Part shown: in pieces, positions 1-6,721 of the stretch
Layout of the letters: every line of letters begins with the position of its first letter
How positions within the stretch are numbered: the first letter of the stretch is position 1
From: a virus
Strand: one strand, 5' to 3'
Length of the DNA stretch: 27,186 nt
Virus record (IMG/VR): IMGVR_UViG_3300010370_000196
Coordinates: 1-27,186 of that record
Translations under genes and position numbers: made by a program
The notes under the pieces: model-generated
Databases searched by the model: none
What the model was told of the DNA's origin: nothing
What the model saw: the letters and a program-made list of their open reading frames with translations, nothing else

Positions 1-174
1 ATGCAGGTTAAAAAACACGCAAGTAATTGGATCGCTTTACCCGCAAACGCTGAATTTTCAGAGGAAGCATATCAAGAGGGAGACACGCCCCTGATCGCGG
101 CCATGCGGTGCTACGTTGCAAGCAAACTGGGTGACGAGGTCGATGTGCCCGAAGAATTACTGGAGCAAGCATGA
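1..174 (+). CDS. Small phage protein, probably 5'-truncated
   Basis: The frame is open from the first base and ends in TGA at 172-174 after 57 codons. The C-terminal part, with the pattern PLIAAMRCYVASKLGDEV then VPEEL, resembles the conserved C-terminal end of DUF2591/NinX-like phage proteins, which are about 110-130 residues long. The ATG at position 1 is therefore probably internal, with the real start outside the window. The stop overlaps the next start as ATGA, which marks it as a member of a rightward operon ending near 380. The family assignment comes from memory of the motif and is tentative. No function is established for the family. Confidence 0.6.
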   Translation: MQVKKHASNWIALPANAEFSEEAYQEGDTPLIAAMRCYVASKLGDEVDVPEELLEQA

Positions 175-380
175 CCATGATCGCAGGACAACAAATCCTA
201 GACTTTCGACTCTTGACCCTGCGTAAAGGGCTGCAACTTGAGATCAAGGGGCTGCGCAAGACCGGGCGCAGCTGCTTTCAGATCATCAAATCCGAGTTTG
301 GCCTCAGGGGAACCCGTCAACAGGTACTCGCTGACTTTGAGAAACTTTTGCAAAACAAGGGGATTCATTACAGTAACTGA
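171..380 (+). CDS. Small basic phage protein, function unknown
   Basis: The 69-aa product starts at the ATG whose last two bases form the TGA of the preceding gene (ATGA overlap), so translation is probably coupled. The sequence has a basic amphipathic N-terminal half with the pattern LRKGLQLEIKGLRKTGRS, followed by a short helical tail. Similar small helical proteins, about 65-70 aa with this kind of LxLEIKGL segment, are common orphan genes in phages of proteobacteria. I know no function for them. The 3' end overlaps the convergent primase gene by 13 bases with no terminator between them, so the two transcripts should collide or overlap here. Confidence 0.7.
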   Translation: MTMIAGQQILDFRLLTLRKGLQLEIKGLRKTGRSCFQIIKSEFGLRGTRQQVLADFEKLLQNKGIHYSN

Positions 381-1156
381 GCAAGTGTGACTGCCGCTGC
401 CGGGGTTCCTAACCGCATCTCGGCATCGTTGAAATCCTCCCCAGGTTCACCATCGAGCCACACCCGGGAGGATATTTTTTTGGCTGCACGAATCCCGGTC
501 GGGTCATGGTCAGCTATCACCAAGGGATTATCCATGCCCCTAGCCACCTCGATCATGTTCCCGGCCGAGAAGCACACATGGATGCAGTACCGCTGCCGCA
601 AGTGCCTGAGCACACGCCGCACCGACAGGCCAGTCGCAAACCCTTCGACGAGTATGTTCTGGCCCTTGTTGTTCAGCATGAGGCTAGCGCCCTTGGTGAC
701 CTGCCCGGACAGGAAACGCTTGGTTCCATCCGCATCGATCAGCTGACACCCAACCAGCCGGTCGGCCACCCGCATCGGGAGCACGAGGCTACCGCGCCAC
801 ACATACCCCTTATCCTCAAACCCCTTGCGGATGAGGTAAGGGTGCTGCATGAGGCTAGCCTGGTTGAGAATCCACGCGGCCTTGTTTGCTGCAGAAGCCT
901 GGCGCTTGAGGCGTTCTTGCTCCATCTGCCTGCGCTTGGCTGCAGCCTGGGGGTCTGGCTTCCACGGCTCATCCGATCGATACAGGACGTGCTTGTCATG
1001 CACCGCGAAGTTAATCAGCGCACCCTCTCGGCCATCCCAGATGTATGCGCCGTTACGTTTCTTCGGGTGATCGACAGTCGGTACTCTGACCCAGCGGTCT
1101 AGTATGAGGCTATCGATCATCAATCCATGCTGCTCGGCAAACTGCTGGAAATTCAC
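368..1156 (-). CDS. Toprim-domain DNA primase
   Basis: The 262-aa protein probably synthesises RNA primers for phage replication. The C-terminal half carries a Toprim fold: the catalytic glutamate lies in ILVEGFATG (E171), and the acidic metal-binding motif VIADHDPTG has D216 and D218. Toprim_3-type phage and plasmid primases are built the same way. The N-terminal part (GAYIWDG and GALINF around residues 36-50) fits the small domain often found before Toprim in these proteins. I chose a GTG start because it overlaps the upstream TGA (GTGA at 1153-1156) and has AGGGG just upstream; the longer reading to 1207 would run deep into the neighbouring gene. The SF2 helicase encoded two genes upstream is the likely partner at the fork. 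Confidence 0.85.
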   Translation of the reverse strand: MNFQQFAEQHGLMIDSLILDRWVRVPTVDHPKKRNGAYIWDGREGALINFAVHDKHVLYRSDEPWKPDPQAAAKRRQMEQERLKRQASAANKAAWILNQASLMQHPYLIRKGFEDKGYVWRGSLVLPMRVADRLVGCQLIDADGTKRFLSGQVTKGASLMLNNKGQNILVEGFATGLSVRRVLRHLRQRYCIHVCFSAGNMIEVARGMDNPLVIADHDPTGIRAAKKISSRVWLDGEPGEDFNDAEMRLGTPAAAVTLAQLL

Positions 1157-1455
1157 AAATTCGCCCCTTTTCTCATGCGCCGGGCGACTTCCAGGTTCAC
1201 ACGCCACAGGGCCAACGGGTAAGACCGAACCTCCCCGTCATACCAGGTAACGTGGACCATCGAGCTATCAGACCACCAACACCCAAACAGCGTGCGGAAG
1301 TTTGGGCTTTGTGAATACATGTGATACCCGCCACCCTCTTTACAGGGAACATCGGTGAGCACCATGATGCCGCCCCCGTCGTTGTTCATGGTGGCCACGG
1401 TATCGGCCAGGACTGGCGACACGGCCAGGATCAGAGATAGAAGTAACTTTTTCAT
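1153..1455 (-). CDS. Small exported protein, function unknown
   Basis: The 100-aa product has a textbook Sec signal peptide: MKK, then a hydrophobic run LLLSLILAVSPV, then an A-x-A-like site (VLA before DTV, about residue 17). The mature part has two cysteines (CKEGG and FGCWW) that could form one disulfide, plus a Trp/Tyr-rich beta-like segment. The start is the ATG overlapping the helicase stop as ATGA (1452-1455), and the stop overlaps the primase GTG as GTGA. A periplasmic protein is thus translationally wedged between a helicase and a primase. That suggests a moron or an envelope/superinfection function rather than a role in replication. This is inference; I do not recognise the family. 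Confidence 0.8.
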   Translation of the reverse strand: MKKLLLSLILAVSPVLADTVATMNNDGGGIMVLTDVPCKEGGGYHMYSQSPNFRTLFGCWWSDSSMVHVTWYDGEVRSYPLALWRVNLEVARRMRKGANL

Positions 1456-2921
1456 TGTGCCCTCGCTTTTGCCCACGCGATATTGCGTGATTGAATCCAC
1501 CTGACAGTCTTTTGCTCAGTCGGGACGGGAACCTGCTGTAGACCCCTCGGCCAGACATTGAACTTCTCTTTGTACTTGTGCGCTACCCAGCCATCCTTGT
1601 ACCCGCGCATGCGTGAGTAGTAGAGAAGCTGGCTGTAGAACTGCTGTTGCTCGGTGCGGAAATTACCCATCCCCGCCCCCAGCTCATGGAGCTCGCCTGC
1701 AACCGAGGCTACCCCTCGAATAGGACGCTCATGCCCACACGATCCGCAGACGTTGGACTTCCAGACCCACAAAGCCCCGCAGCCTGGACACTTGGACTCT
1801 TTCTTTTCCTTCTCAGTCGGTTCTTTCTTGGCCTTCTCTCCTCCTTCATTGAGCTCGGTCACGCCCTCGTTGAAGACTTGATCCCAGTCTTTCTGGAATC
1901 GGAGGTAGTTTCCTGAGTGATCCAGCCATACCCCGTGGGTTTTTCCTGGTGACGGACGCATGATCCGCCCCATCTGCTGGACGTGGGAGCTAAAAGACTT
2001 GGAAAACGGCCGCGCAGACACGCCTATAAGCACGTCAGGCACGTCAAATCCCCGGGTCAGTATGTCCGTGGCTATCAACCCATGGATGGTCGAGTCAGGC
2101 TTTGAGAACTCCTCGATGGCCTCCCGCTTGAACTCGTCCTCTTCCAGGTATGAGATCGAGACAAAGTTAAACCCGCGCTCCTTGAACTGGCGCTCGAGAT
2201 CCTTGCCGTGAGCCACGCCTGCACAAAACACCACAGTCTTGACGGCCTTGTTGAATAGCCTGAAGGTCTGCTTGACCCACTCGTCAACGATATCGCCCGT
2301 GATCTTCATGCCGCGCTCAGTCACCTGGTCCTGCGCCCACTCGCCGGCAACCTTGGTCACCCCGGTCATGTCGATCTCTTTGGCTATAAAGACCCTGAGA
2401 GGCGTGAGCCAGCCATCCCTGATCAGCTCACCCGTAGCCTTGGCCCCGACGATATTGGTATAGACGTTGCCCAAACCCTTGGTAAAAGGCGTGGCTGTGA
2501 GTCCGATAACCTTGAGGTCAGGGTTTGCTTTGATGAGCTTGACGATGCTGGCGCGCTGAACGTGGCACTCATCGATGATCAAGAGATCCAGGTCGAGCTT
2601 GTTCTTGCGCTTCTCCAGGGTCTGTGCGCTCACGATCTGGATACGCTCGTGAGGCTTGTACCGCCAGTGGTCTGCCTGCATCACCCCGTGGTCTATCCCA
2701 TAAGAGGATAGCCGGGCTGACGTTTGGTTGACCAGGACGATCCGGTCTAGCATCATGGCCGTGCGCTTGTACTTCCTAGATACCTCGCGCATGATGGCCA
2801 TGGCTACTTCAGTTTTCCCAAAACCCGTGGGGGCATAGAGCAACTGGCATCGATGTCCTTCATTAAATCCGGCATCGATCTTGTCCACCACGTCTTGTTG
2901 GTGGGGCCTGAGTGAAAGCAT
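1452..2921 (-). CDS. Superfamily 2 DEAD/DEAH-type helicase
   Basis: The 489-aa product has the full motor set: Walker A in APTGFGKTE (residues 30-38), DECH at 117-120, TATP at 142-145, ATDILTRGFDVP at about 284-295 and the motif VI arginine region QQMGRIMRP at 315-323. A basic linker follows, then a four-cysteine zinc-ribbon-like element (CPGC at 378-381 and CGSC at 392-395). The SF2 domain arrangement is that of UvsW/RecG-like or RAD25-type phage helicases, which remodel forks or recombination intermediates; it could also serve as the replicative helicase here, since no DnaB-type gene is seen in the window. The start has AGGAG 7 bases upstream. The 3' end is coupled to the exported-protein gene by ATGA. 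Confidence 0.92.
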   Translation of the reverse strand: MLSLRPHQQDVVDKIDAGFNEGHRCQLLYAPTGFGKTEVAMAIMREVSRKYKRTAMMLDRIVLVNQTSARLSSYGIDHGVMQADHWRYKPHERIQIVSAQTLEKRKNKLDLDLLIIDECHVQRASIVKLIKANPDLKVIGLTATPFTKGLGNVYTNIVGAKATGELIRDGWLTPLRVFIAKEIDMTGVTKVAGEWAQDQVTERGMKITGDIVDEWVKQTFRLFNKAVKTVVFCAGVAHGKDLERQFKERGFNFVSISYLEEDEFKREAIEEFSKPDSTIHGLIATDILTRGFDVPDVLIGVSARPFSKSFSSHVQQMGRIMRPSPGKTHGVWLDHSGNYLRFQKDWDQVFNEGVTELNEGGEKAKKEPTEKEKKESKCPGCGALWVWKSNVCGSCGHERPIRGVASVAGELHELGAGMGNFRTEQQQFYSQLLYYSRMRGYKDGWVAHKYKEKFNVWPRGLQQVPVPTEQKTVRWIQSRNIAWAKARAQ

Positions 2922-2957
2922 TCAATTCTCCTACCGGGAAACCGCCCGGCTTCGGGT

Positions 2958-3764
2958 TTAAGCTGCCTGACGTTCTGCCTTTTCTGCGCGGCGCTTCCAA
3001 TACTGGACTTGCTTGATAGCCTCTGCGGCCTTGTTCTGAAACTCGTTGCGGGACTTGGTGACGGACGCCAGCTCACGCTCGAGCTGCTTGACCTGATCAC
3101 GCAACTCCTCGATGGTCTGCTCCACCTCGGCCTTGGCTTCGTCAGAGTCATCCATGCTTTGGATGGCCAGCTTGTCCTTGAGCTTGGCGTTCTCCTCGGC
3201 GATAGCCTGCATCTCCGTGGCCAGTTCCTGGATCTTGTCGTCCTCGGTCAGGGCCTGCTCACCCAAGACCGGCGGGGGTACTGGCTTGATGCTGGGCTTG
3301 GGAGGGGGAGGGGCGGGCAAAGATTCCTTCTTGTTGAGCTCGCGTTGCTTCCTGATGCGGCCCACAGTCATCGATGAGACCTTGCAGATCTTGGCTATGG
3401 TGCGATCGGTTTCCTCTTCGTACTCGGGGTCTTCCAGCAGGGATATGACCACGGCGCGCTTCTCTTCGTTTGTCCGGGGCATGCCGTGCTCAGCATTGGC
3501 ACCCCTGGAAAAGATGAAGGCATCGCGCTTGGTGCCCTTGTGGATGGTTGCCTCGATGGTCGGGACTTTGTTGCGGCGGTGGGCGTGGTAGCGGTGAAAC
3601 CCGTCAGCCAGCCAATAATGCTTGCCGTCAAAGAACACATCTACTGGGGGGAAGGTGGCACCGTCTAAGAGTGCCTCGGTGTAACTTGTTACAGTTTCAT
3701 CGTAGACCCGTGACCTTGGCTGGGTGTTGCCGTCCAGGCGGATCTCTTGTAGTTTTAGTTGCAT
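2958..3764 (-). CDS. ParB/Srx-domain DNA-binding protein
   Basis: The 268-aa protein starts with a ParB/sulfiredoxin-type domain, with VDVFFDGKHYWLADGFHR (about residues 41-58) as the nucleotide-binding signature. A helix-turn-helix-like segment (TIAKICKVSSMTVGRIRKQ, about 120-138) follows, then a proline-rich linker and a long C-terminal coiled coil (about 185-265). Phage proteins of this type bind DNA and may act in replication, transcription control or genome organisation; ParB-family domains hydrolyse CTP or act as nucleases. No ParA ATPase is seen nearby. The start is the ATG at 3764, preceded by AAAGGA, and a promoter candidate lies directly upstream. A 14-base palindrome inside the gene recurs elsewhere (3680-3693). 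Confidence 0.85.
   Translation of the reverse strand: MQLKLQEIRLDGNTQPRSRVYDETVTSYTEALLDGATFPPVDVFFDGKHYWLADGFHRYHAHRRNKVPTIEATIHKGTKRDAFIFSRGANAEHGMPRTNEEKRAVVISLLEDPEYEEETDRTIAKICKVSSMTVGRIRKQRELNKKESLPAPPPPKPSIKPVPPPVLGEQALTEDDKIQELATEMQAIAEENAKLKDKLAIQSMDDSDEAKAEVEQTIEELRDQVKQLERELASVTKSRNEFQNKAAEAIKQVQYWKRRAEKAERQAA
3680..3693. promoter_or_regulatory. Palindrome TGTAACTTGTTACA (copy 1)
   Basis: The arms TGTAAC and GTTACA are perfect inverted repeats around a 2-base centre. The same 14-mer, in the opposite orientation, occurs at 8622-8635 in front of a mini-gene, and a 13/14 copy lies at 25214-25227 in the giant gene. It looks like a dimeric protein-binding site. Its position inside the early part of the ParB-like gene is compatible with autoregulation or a centromere-like site, but that is inference. 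Confidence 0.4.
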
Positions 3765-3792
3765 TGTTATTTTCCTTTGGGGTTGTGGTTTT

Positions 3793-3821
3793 ATTACTAT
3801 TTGGCCGGTTTGTGAAGTCAA
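3793..3821 (-). promoter_or_regulatory. Leftward promoter candidate before the ParB-like gene
   Basis: Read on the minus strand there is a TTGACT -35 box (3816-3821), a 17-base spacer and AGTAAT as -10 (3793-3798); TAATAA just downstream is an alternative. It sits about 30 bases before the ParB-like start codon and overlaps the stop of the 47-aa gene. It would provide an internal start for the ParB-like, helicase, exported-protein and primase genes. The -35 box is identical to that of the promoter at 6688-6693. Confidence 0.5.
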
Positions 3822-3961
3822 TAATTAGTATTCTTCTCCTTCAATCTTTGTGCTGCCCACTCTGCACCGGCCCTGAAGGTGTAGTAGTCGGCAGATAGGT
3901 TGGCTTCTTTGTTTAGCTCATGCTCGGTTAGACCGATCCAGCCCGGCCTGCCCTTGTCCAT
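3818..3961 (-). CDS. 47-aa phage protein, function unknown
   Basis: This short frame encodes a 47-aa acidic/basic helical peptide beginning MDKGRPGWIGLTEHEL and ending in a helix (AEWAAQRLKEKNTNY). The composition is protein-like, with two tryptophans and a GW-GLTEHEL segment, and codon use matches the neighbours. GGGGCGG lies immediately before the ATG at 3961. The frame closes upstream, so it is not the end of a longer gene. It sits between the PP-loop gene and the ParB-like gene on the same strand. Similar short proteins ending in a motif like AxxWAxxxLKEKN are frequent in phages. No function can be assigned. Confidence 0.6.
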   Translation of the reverse strand: MDKGRPGWIGLTEHELNKEANLSADYYTFRAGAEWAAQRLKEKNTNY

Positions 3962-4037
3962 CCGCCCCAGGCTGTCTGACGATACGACCCGTCAGCGCGT
4001 TGCTCTAGCCCCGTCGGTTAATCAAATCGCGACGAAG

Positions 4038-4199
4038 ATGACCAATATCCGCAGGGCCATGACCACAATCAGCCAAGCTACAGAAGATCGCATGGATGAG
4101 GAAGAGAAGCAGCGTCAGATCAAGCAGTTGCGCGAGGCTGAGCGGCAGCTCTTGCAGGGTGTGAACCTGAAGAGACTGCGCGAGATGGCCAATCTTTAA
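4038..4199 (+). CDS. Possible small coiled-coil protein on the opposite strand
   Basis: The frame encodes 53 residues, rich in Glu, Gln, Arg and Lys (EDRMDEEEKQRQIKQLREAERQLL) and strongly predictive of a helix. It runs rightward inside an otherwise leftward block and ends 4 bases inside the 3' end of the PP-loop gene. No strong ribosome-binding site precedes the ATG at 4038; the later ATG at 4059 has GCAGGG before it. The heptad-like charge pattern and the lack of a good leftward gene across 3962-4195 support it. The strand switch and the weak start argue against it. Confidence 0.35.
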   Translation: MTNIRRAMTTISQATEDRMDEEEKQRQIKQLREAERQLLQGVNLKRLREMANL

Positions 4200-5017
4200 T
4201 CCCCGCAGAAGCAGGCAATAGCCTCTTCTGTTGGGTCGAACAGCTCTGTCTGTTGGCCAGCAAACTTCAGCATCTCTGCGTAGCTGGGGCGGTCGTTCCT
4301 AAACCTGGCGCCGTCGCCGATGGCTTGGCCGCTTGACTGAATAGTCCCTTCCATCTTTGCCCACCATACTGCGCGCTGTGGTTCTTCCCGGATCAGGCTC
4401 AGGATTTGAGCTGCAGGCTTGAGCATGCATAGGTCGCAGTTGCCATGCATGGTCTTGCCGCCATGGTTGGGCAGGCGCAGGTCAAACGGGTGGCTTGCCC
4501 AAAACTCTCCTACGTCCTTGGCGGTAACGTTTGCCGTTACCAGCGGGGTGCGTTCGCGCGCGATCTTGGCCGCCCGGCGGCGCTCGTCTGCCCGGATGCC
4601 GACCCAGTCCATGTTCTCGTTGTGCTCCCAACCCAAGGACTTCAAGTACTTGTGGATAGGCCGAATCTTTAGTTCGGTGGTGCAGAACCTGGTGACCGGG
4701 TTGGGCAAATAGTTCTTGCGCATTACCAGCGCCTCGAATGGCTCGCCGCTCCGGCTGGCTGTCTCAAACGTTACGCGCTTGAAGCGGGGCTCCTCTGCGG
4801 TGTACTCGAGCCAGTGGATTTCTACGTTCCATTTCTGCTCGCAGTCGCGGACGAACTCCAGCGTGGCCGGGTGCTCCTTGCCTGTATTGGCAAAGCAGAC
4901 GATAGCCTCTGCCGGCAGGCCGTTGTTGGCCTCGAGGACGCGGTGCAGCATGTAGGCTGACGTGCGACCACCAGAGAAGGATATGACCGTTGGCTCGTCG
5001 ATGATGAAGGGGTTCAT
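4196..5017 (-). CDS. PP-loop ATPase, PAPS-reductase-like
   Basis: The 273-aa product has the adenine-nucleotide alpha-hydrolase PP-loop SFSGGRTSAYM (SGGRTS at 15-20), typical of phage proteins annotated as phosphoadenosine phosphosulfate reductase. Downstream lie FCTTELKIRP (C112), a GNCDLCMLKP pair (C194, C197) and an extreme C-terminal CFC (C269, C271). Real PAPS reductases end in a different ECGLH-type motif, and this cysteine pattern could instead hold an Fe-S cluster. Phage members are often suspected of acting in nucleic-acid modification (compare DndC of DNA phosphorothioation), but no function is proven. The ATG at 5017 overlaps the upstream TGA as ATGA. No sulfur partner such as a cysteine desulfurase is seen in the window. 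Confidence 0.8.
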   Translation of the reverse strand: MNPFIIDEPTVISFSGGRTSAYMLHRVLEANNGLPAEAIVCFANTGKEHPATLEFVRDCEQKWNVEIHWLEYTAEEPRFKRVTFETASRSGEPFEALVMRKNYLPNPVTRFCTTELKIRPIHKYLKSLGWEHNENMDWVGIRADERRRAAKIARERTPLVTANVTAKDVGEFWASHPFDLRLPNHGGKTMHGNCDLCMLKPAAQILSLIREEPQRAVWWAKMEGTIQSSGQAIGDGARFRNDRPSYAEMLKFAGQQTELFDPTEEAIACFCGD

Positions 5018-5301
5018 TGTTTCTCTTCCTGTAGGGCCTGAATGGTCTTGGCCAGCAAGTCCCATTCTCCCATCTTGTAGCGGGTATAGAAACCCTTTGT
5101 TCCTAGCCCATGCAGGCCGCTGTTGCCGCGGTGGTGCTCGGGGCACAGGGGGATGACCAGCCAGTCTGATGCCTTCTGCGCTCCGCCCGCCGCCTCGCGG
5201 GGGTGGTGAAGCTCAGGGGGCGTCCTGCCATATCCCAAGTGCCGACACAGAATGCAGCCCAGATCTGCGACTGCGTTCATGTGTCGCTTGATGGATGTCA
5301 T
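5014..5301 (-). CDS. HNH/Ref-like nuclease
   Basis: The 95-aa product has a CILCRH zinc pair, then PPELHHPRE and PLCPEHHRGNSGLHGLG, and a helical tail. This is the pattern of the Ref superfamily of HNH nucleases (the P1 Ref protein is a RecA-dependent nuclease), in a very short version. The family gives a role in DNA cleavage; the exact substrate is unknown. The ATG at 5301 was chosen because it overlaps the upstream stop as ATGA; a GTG two codons earlier is possible. It is one of three HNH-type proteins in the window, with those at 6722-7306 and 15121-15417. Confidence 0.75.
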   Translation of the reverse strand: MTSIKRHMNAVADLGCILCRHLGYGRTPPELHHPREAAGGAQKASDWLVIPLCPEHHRGNSGLHGLGTKGFYTRYKMGEWDLLAKTIQALQEEKQ

Positions 5302-5528
5302 TCCCACGCCTTTCTGATTCCATCTGATACGCCCATAGCCTTGGCAAACGACATGGTGTCGTGGGCATCGGCTATCTCTCTTGCGCGGTGCTTGTTCTCA
5401 GCCCATAGCATCATGCAGTACCAATGCGACTGTTCCTGTCCGTTCTCAAGACATTCGATCGCCCTGCTCATCCATTTTGATTGGTTTGCCAGCGCCCCGT
5501 AGTAGCGGCTCATTTCGTCTTGGGTCAT
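5298..5528 (-). CDS. 76-aa phage protein, function unknown
   Basis: The product starts MTQDEMSRYYGALANQ and is mainly helical, with a central tryptophan/tyrosine patch (QSHWYCMMLWAENKHRA) and an acidic end. The start at 5528 overlaps the preceding stop as ATGA, and its own stop overlaps the Ref-like gene in the same way, so it sits in a tight translationally coupled series. No catalytic motif or membrane segment is visible. Confidence 0.7.
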   Translation of the reverse strand: MTQDEMSRYYGALANQSKWMSRAIECLENGQEQSHWYCMMLWAENKHRAREIADAHDTMSFAKAMGVSDGIRKAWE

Positions 5529-5878
5529 GCATTTTTCTCCTTCAAGGCTTGCTCGATGGCGCGTTCGTAATTCCAATCTGATTCCGTAAACCAGTGGGTC
5601 TGGTTGTAAATAGCTGACAACTCCTCATCCGTCAGCCCAACCCATTCACGCTCGATGTAGTCAAAGCAGGGGGACTTCTTTCTGTGCACGGATTCCAAAC
5701 GCCATGGCTCCCCGCACATGCATAGCCAGGGCGGTTTGGAGGACAGCGTATGTGCGTCTATAACTTGGCGTAGTGCGGGGATAACTTTTGGGGCATAGCA
5801 CATATCAAATACTTGCGTGTCCCCCGTGCGGTGAAGTTCTTCCAACGCCTCCAGCGCCTGTTTCATGACTTCGATCAT
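5525..5878 (-). CDS. 117-aa phage protein with EVMKQALEALE N-terminus
   Basis: The N-terminus MIEVMKQALEALEEL is a recurrent module of small phage proteins; a 43-aa protein at 9726-9857 on the other strand begins in the same way (SIEAMKQALAFVE). The middle has CMCGEPW, which might be a half zinc site, and the C-terminal half has GLTDEELSAIYNQ, another recurring phage motif. The domain-shuffled look is typical of accessory phage genes. The start overlaps the preceding stop as ATGA. No function is known to me. Confidence 0.75.
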   Translation of the reverse strand: MIEVMKQALEALEELHRTGDTQVFDMCYAPKVIPALRQVIDAHTLSSKPPWLCMCGEPWRLESVHRKKSPCFDYIEREWVGLTDEELSAIYNQTHWFTESDWNYERAIEQALKEKNA

Positions 5879-6090
5879 CGCTTCATCCCCCTGATGTAGA
5901 TGGCAAAGCTGCTAGTGGTGTCATCACCAAAGGCACCCCGGAACCTCTCCACTGCCCGGGCCACCTCATCGATGGTGTCGTTCCTGACCTTGGTGGTGTA
6001 TGGATCTACGTCCACCTTGTCTGCAATCTGCCGCTTGCGCCAGCCCTGCGCCTTCTCAATGCAGTCAAATGCTTCGTCCTCTGGTGTCAT
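5875..6090 (-). CDS. 71-aa phage protein, function unknown
   Basis: The product begins MTPEDEAFDCIEKAQGWRKRQ and is charged and helical. It has a pattern (TTKVRNDTIDEVARAVERFRGAFGDDTTSSFAIYIRGMK) common in small proteins of Burkholderiales-type phages that end in an AxxIRxMK helix. ATGA overlaps at both ends bind it into the leftward operon. No motif indicates an enzymatic role. Confidence 0.7.
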   Translation of the reverse strand: MTPEDEAFDCIEKAQGWRKRQIADKVDVDPYTTKVRNDTIDEVARAVERFRGAFGDDTTSSFAIYIRGMKR

Positions 6091-6320
6091 TTGCTTCTCT
6101 CCTCAATCATTGCGTTGGCCATCTCGTAGCACCACCGGGCAATATCCTGGGGCTGGTGAACCCTGTTGCGATCCAGCTGGTTCTGTAGCTCCAGGCGCAA
6201 CACGTCCATGGCTATGGCATCCCTGAGCGTGAGGCCACTGGTCTGGTACGTGTGTAGTTTTCCATCACTGTCGATCGATGCGATCTCAACCGACTTGGCG
6301 GGGTAATACGGCGTGTCCAT
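6087..6320 (-). CDS. 77-aa phage protein, function unknown
   Basis: The start was placed at the ATG at 6320 (MDTPYYPAKSVEIAS) because CTGGAG lies 5 bases before it; the longer reading to 6362 would run into the upstream gene. The N-terminal half is beta-like (VEIASIDSDGKLHTYQTSG) and the C-terminal half is helical with QPQDIARWCYEMANAMIEER. The protein is not recognised. It is separated by only two bases from the upstream stop and overlaps the downstream start as ATGA. Confidence 0.7.
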   Translation of the reverse strand: MDTPYYPAKSVEIASIDSDGKLHTYQTSGLTLRDAIAMDVLRLELQNQLDRNRVHQPQDIARWCYEMANAMIEERSK

Positions 6321-6322
6321 TC

Positions 6323-6637
6323 TCACTCCAGAATCAAGGTCATCGAAGTGCTGGACATACATTTGCCGTCGAACGGGTCATAGAGCGTCCCAGTGTCCAC
6401 GTCAGCCCAGTATTCACCCATCTCCTCGTATCGGTTGAGCACCGGGTAGAAGATCTCTACGTCCACCATCTTCATCGGGCGCTCGAGAATCTCAAACGAC
6501 GTATTCACCCGGCGCTTGATGATCTTGTGCTTCTGCTTCCTCAGGTTGTCAAAGCCCCTGGTCAAGCACAAAGGCTGGCCATAGATCACCACATAGGGTG
6601 ACTTAACCTTAGCGTGCAAATCCTTTTCCTCGCTCAT
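6323..6637 (-). CDS. 104-aa phage protein, first gene after a promoter
   Basis: The ATG at 6637 is preceded by a strong AAGGAG at a 6-base spacing. The product (MSEEKDLHAKVKSPYVVIYG and onward) has a basic middle (LRKQKHKIIKRR) and a beta-rich C-terminal half ending in a short hydrophobic tail. No family is recognised. It is the first gene downstream of the promoter candidate at 6665-6693 and so heads the compact leftward transcription unit. Confidence 0.75.
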   Translation of the reverse strand: MSEEKDLHAKVKSPYVVIYGQPLCLTRGFDNLRKQKHKIIKRRVNTSFEILERPMKMVDVEIFYPVLNRYEEMGEYWADVDTGTLYDPFDGKCMSSTSMTLILE

Positions 6638-6664
6638 GCTGTTCTCCTTGTTAAGGTTTTTGAA

Positions 6665-6693
6665 ATGTAACTCATGAATTCTAAGAAAGTCAA
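6665..6693 (-). promoter_or_regulatory. Leftward promoter candidate
   Basis: On the minus strand TTGACT (6688-6693, five of six consensus bases) is followed by a 17-base spacer and TTACAT (6665-6670). The 84-base gap here is one of the few intergenic spaces in the leftward block and precedes a gene with a strong ribosome-binding site. The -10 region contains the half-site TGTAAC (6666-6671, plus strand) of the palindrome found at 3680 and 8622, so a repressor could act here. Confidence 0.5.
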
Positions 6694-6721
6694 GTGTTGT
6701 ATCCATGATTAGGGTAAGTCC

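Noticed and set aside
506-1102. 198-codon plus-strand frame opposite the primase
   Set aside because: Antisense shadow of a gene with clear Toprim motifs.
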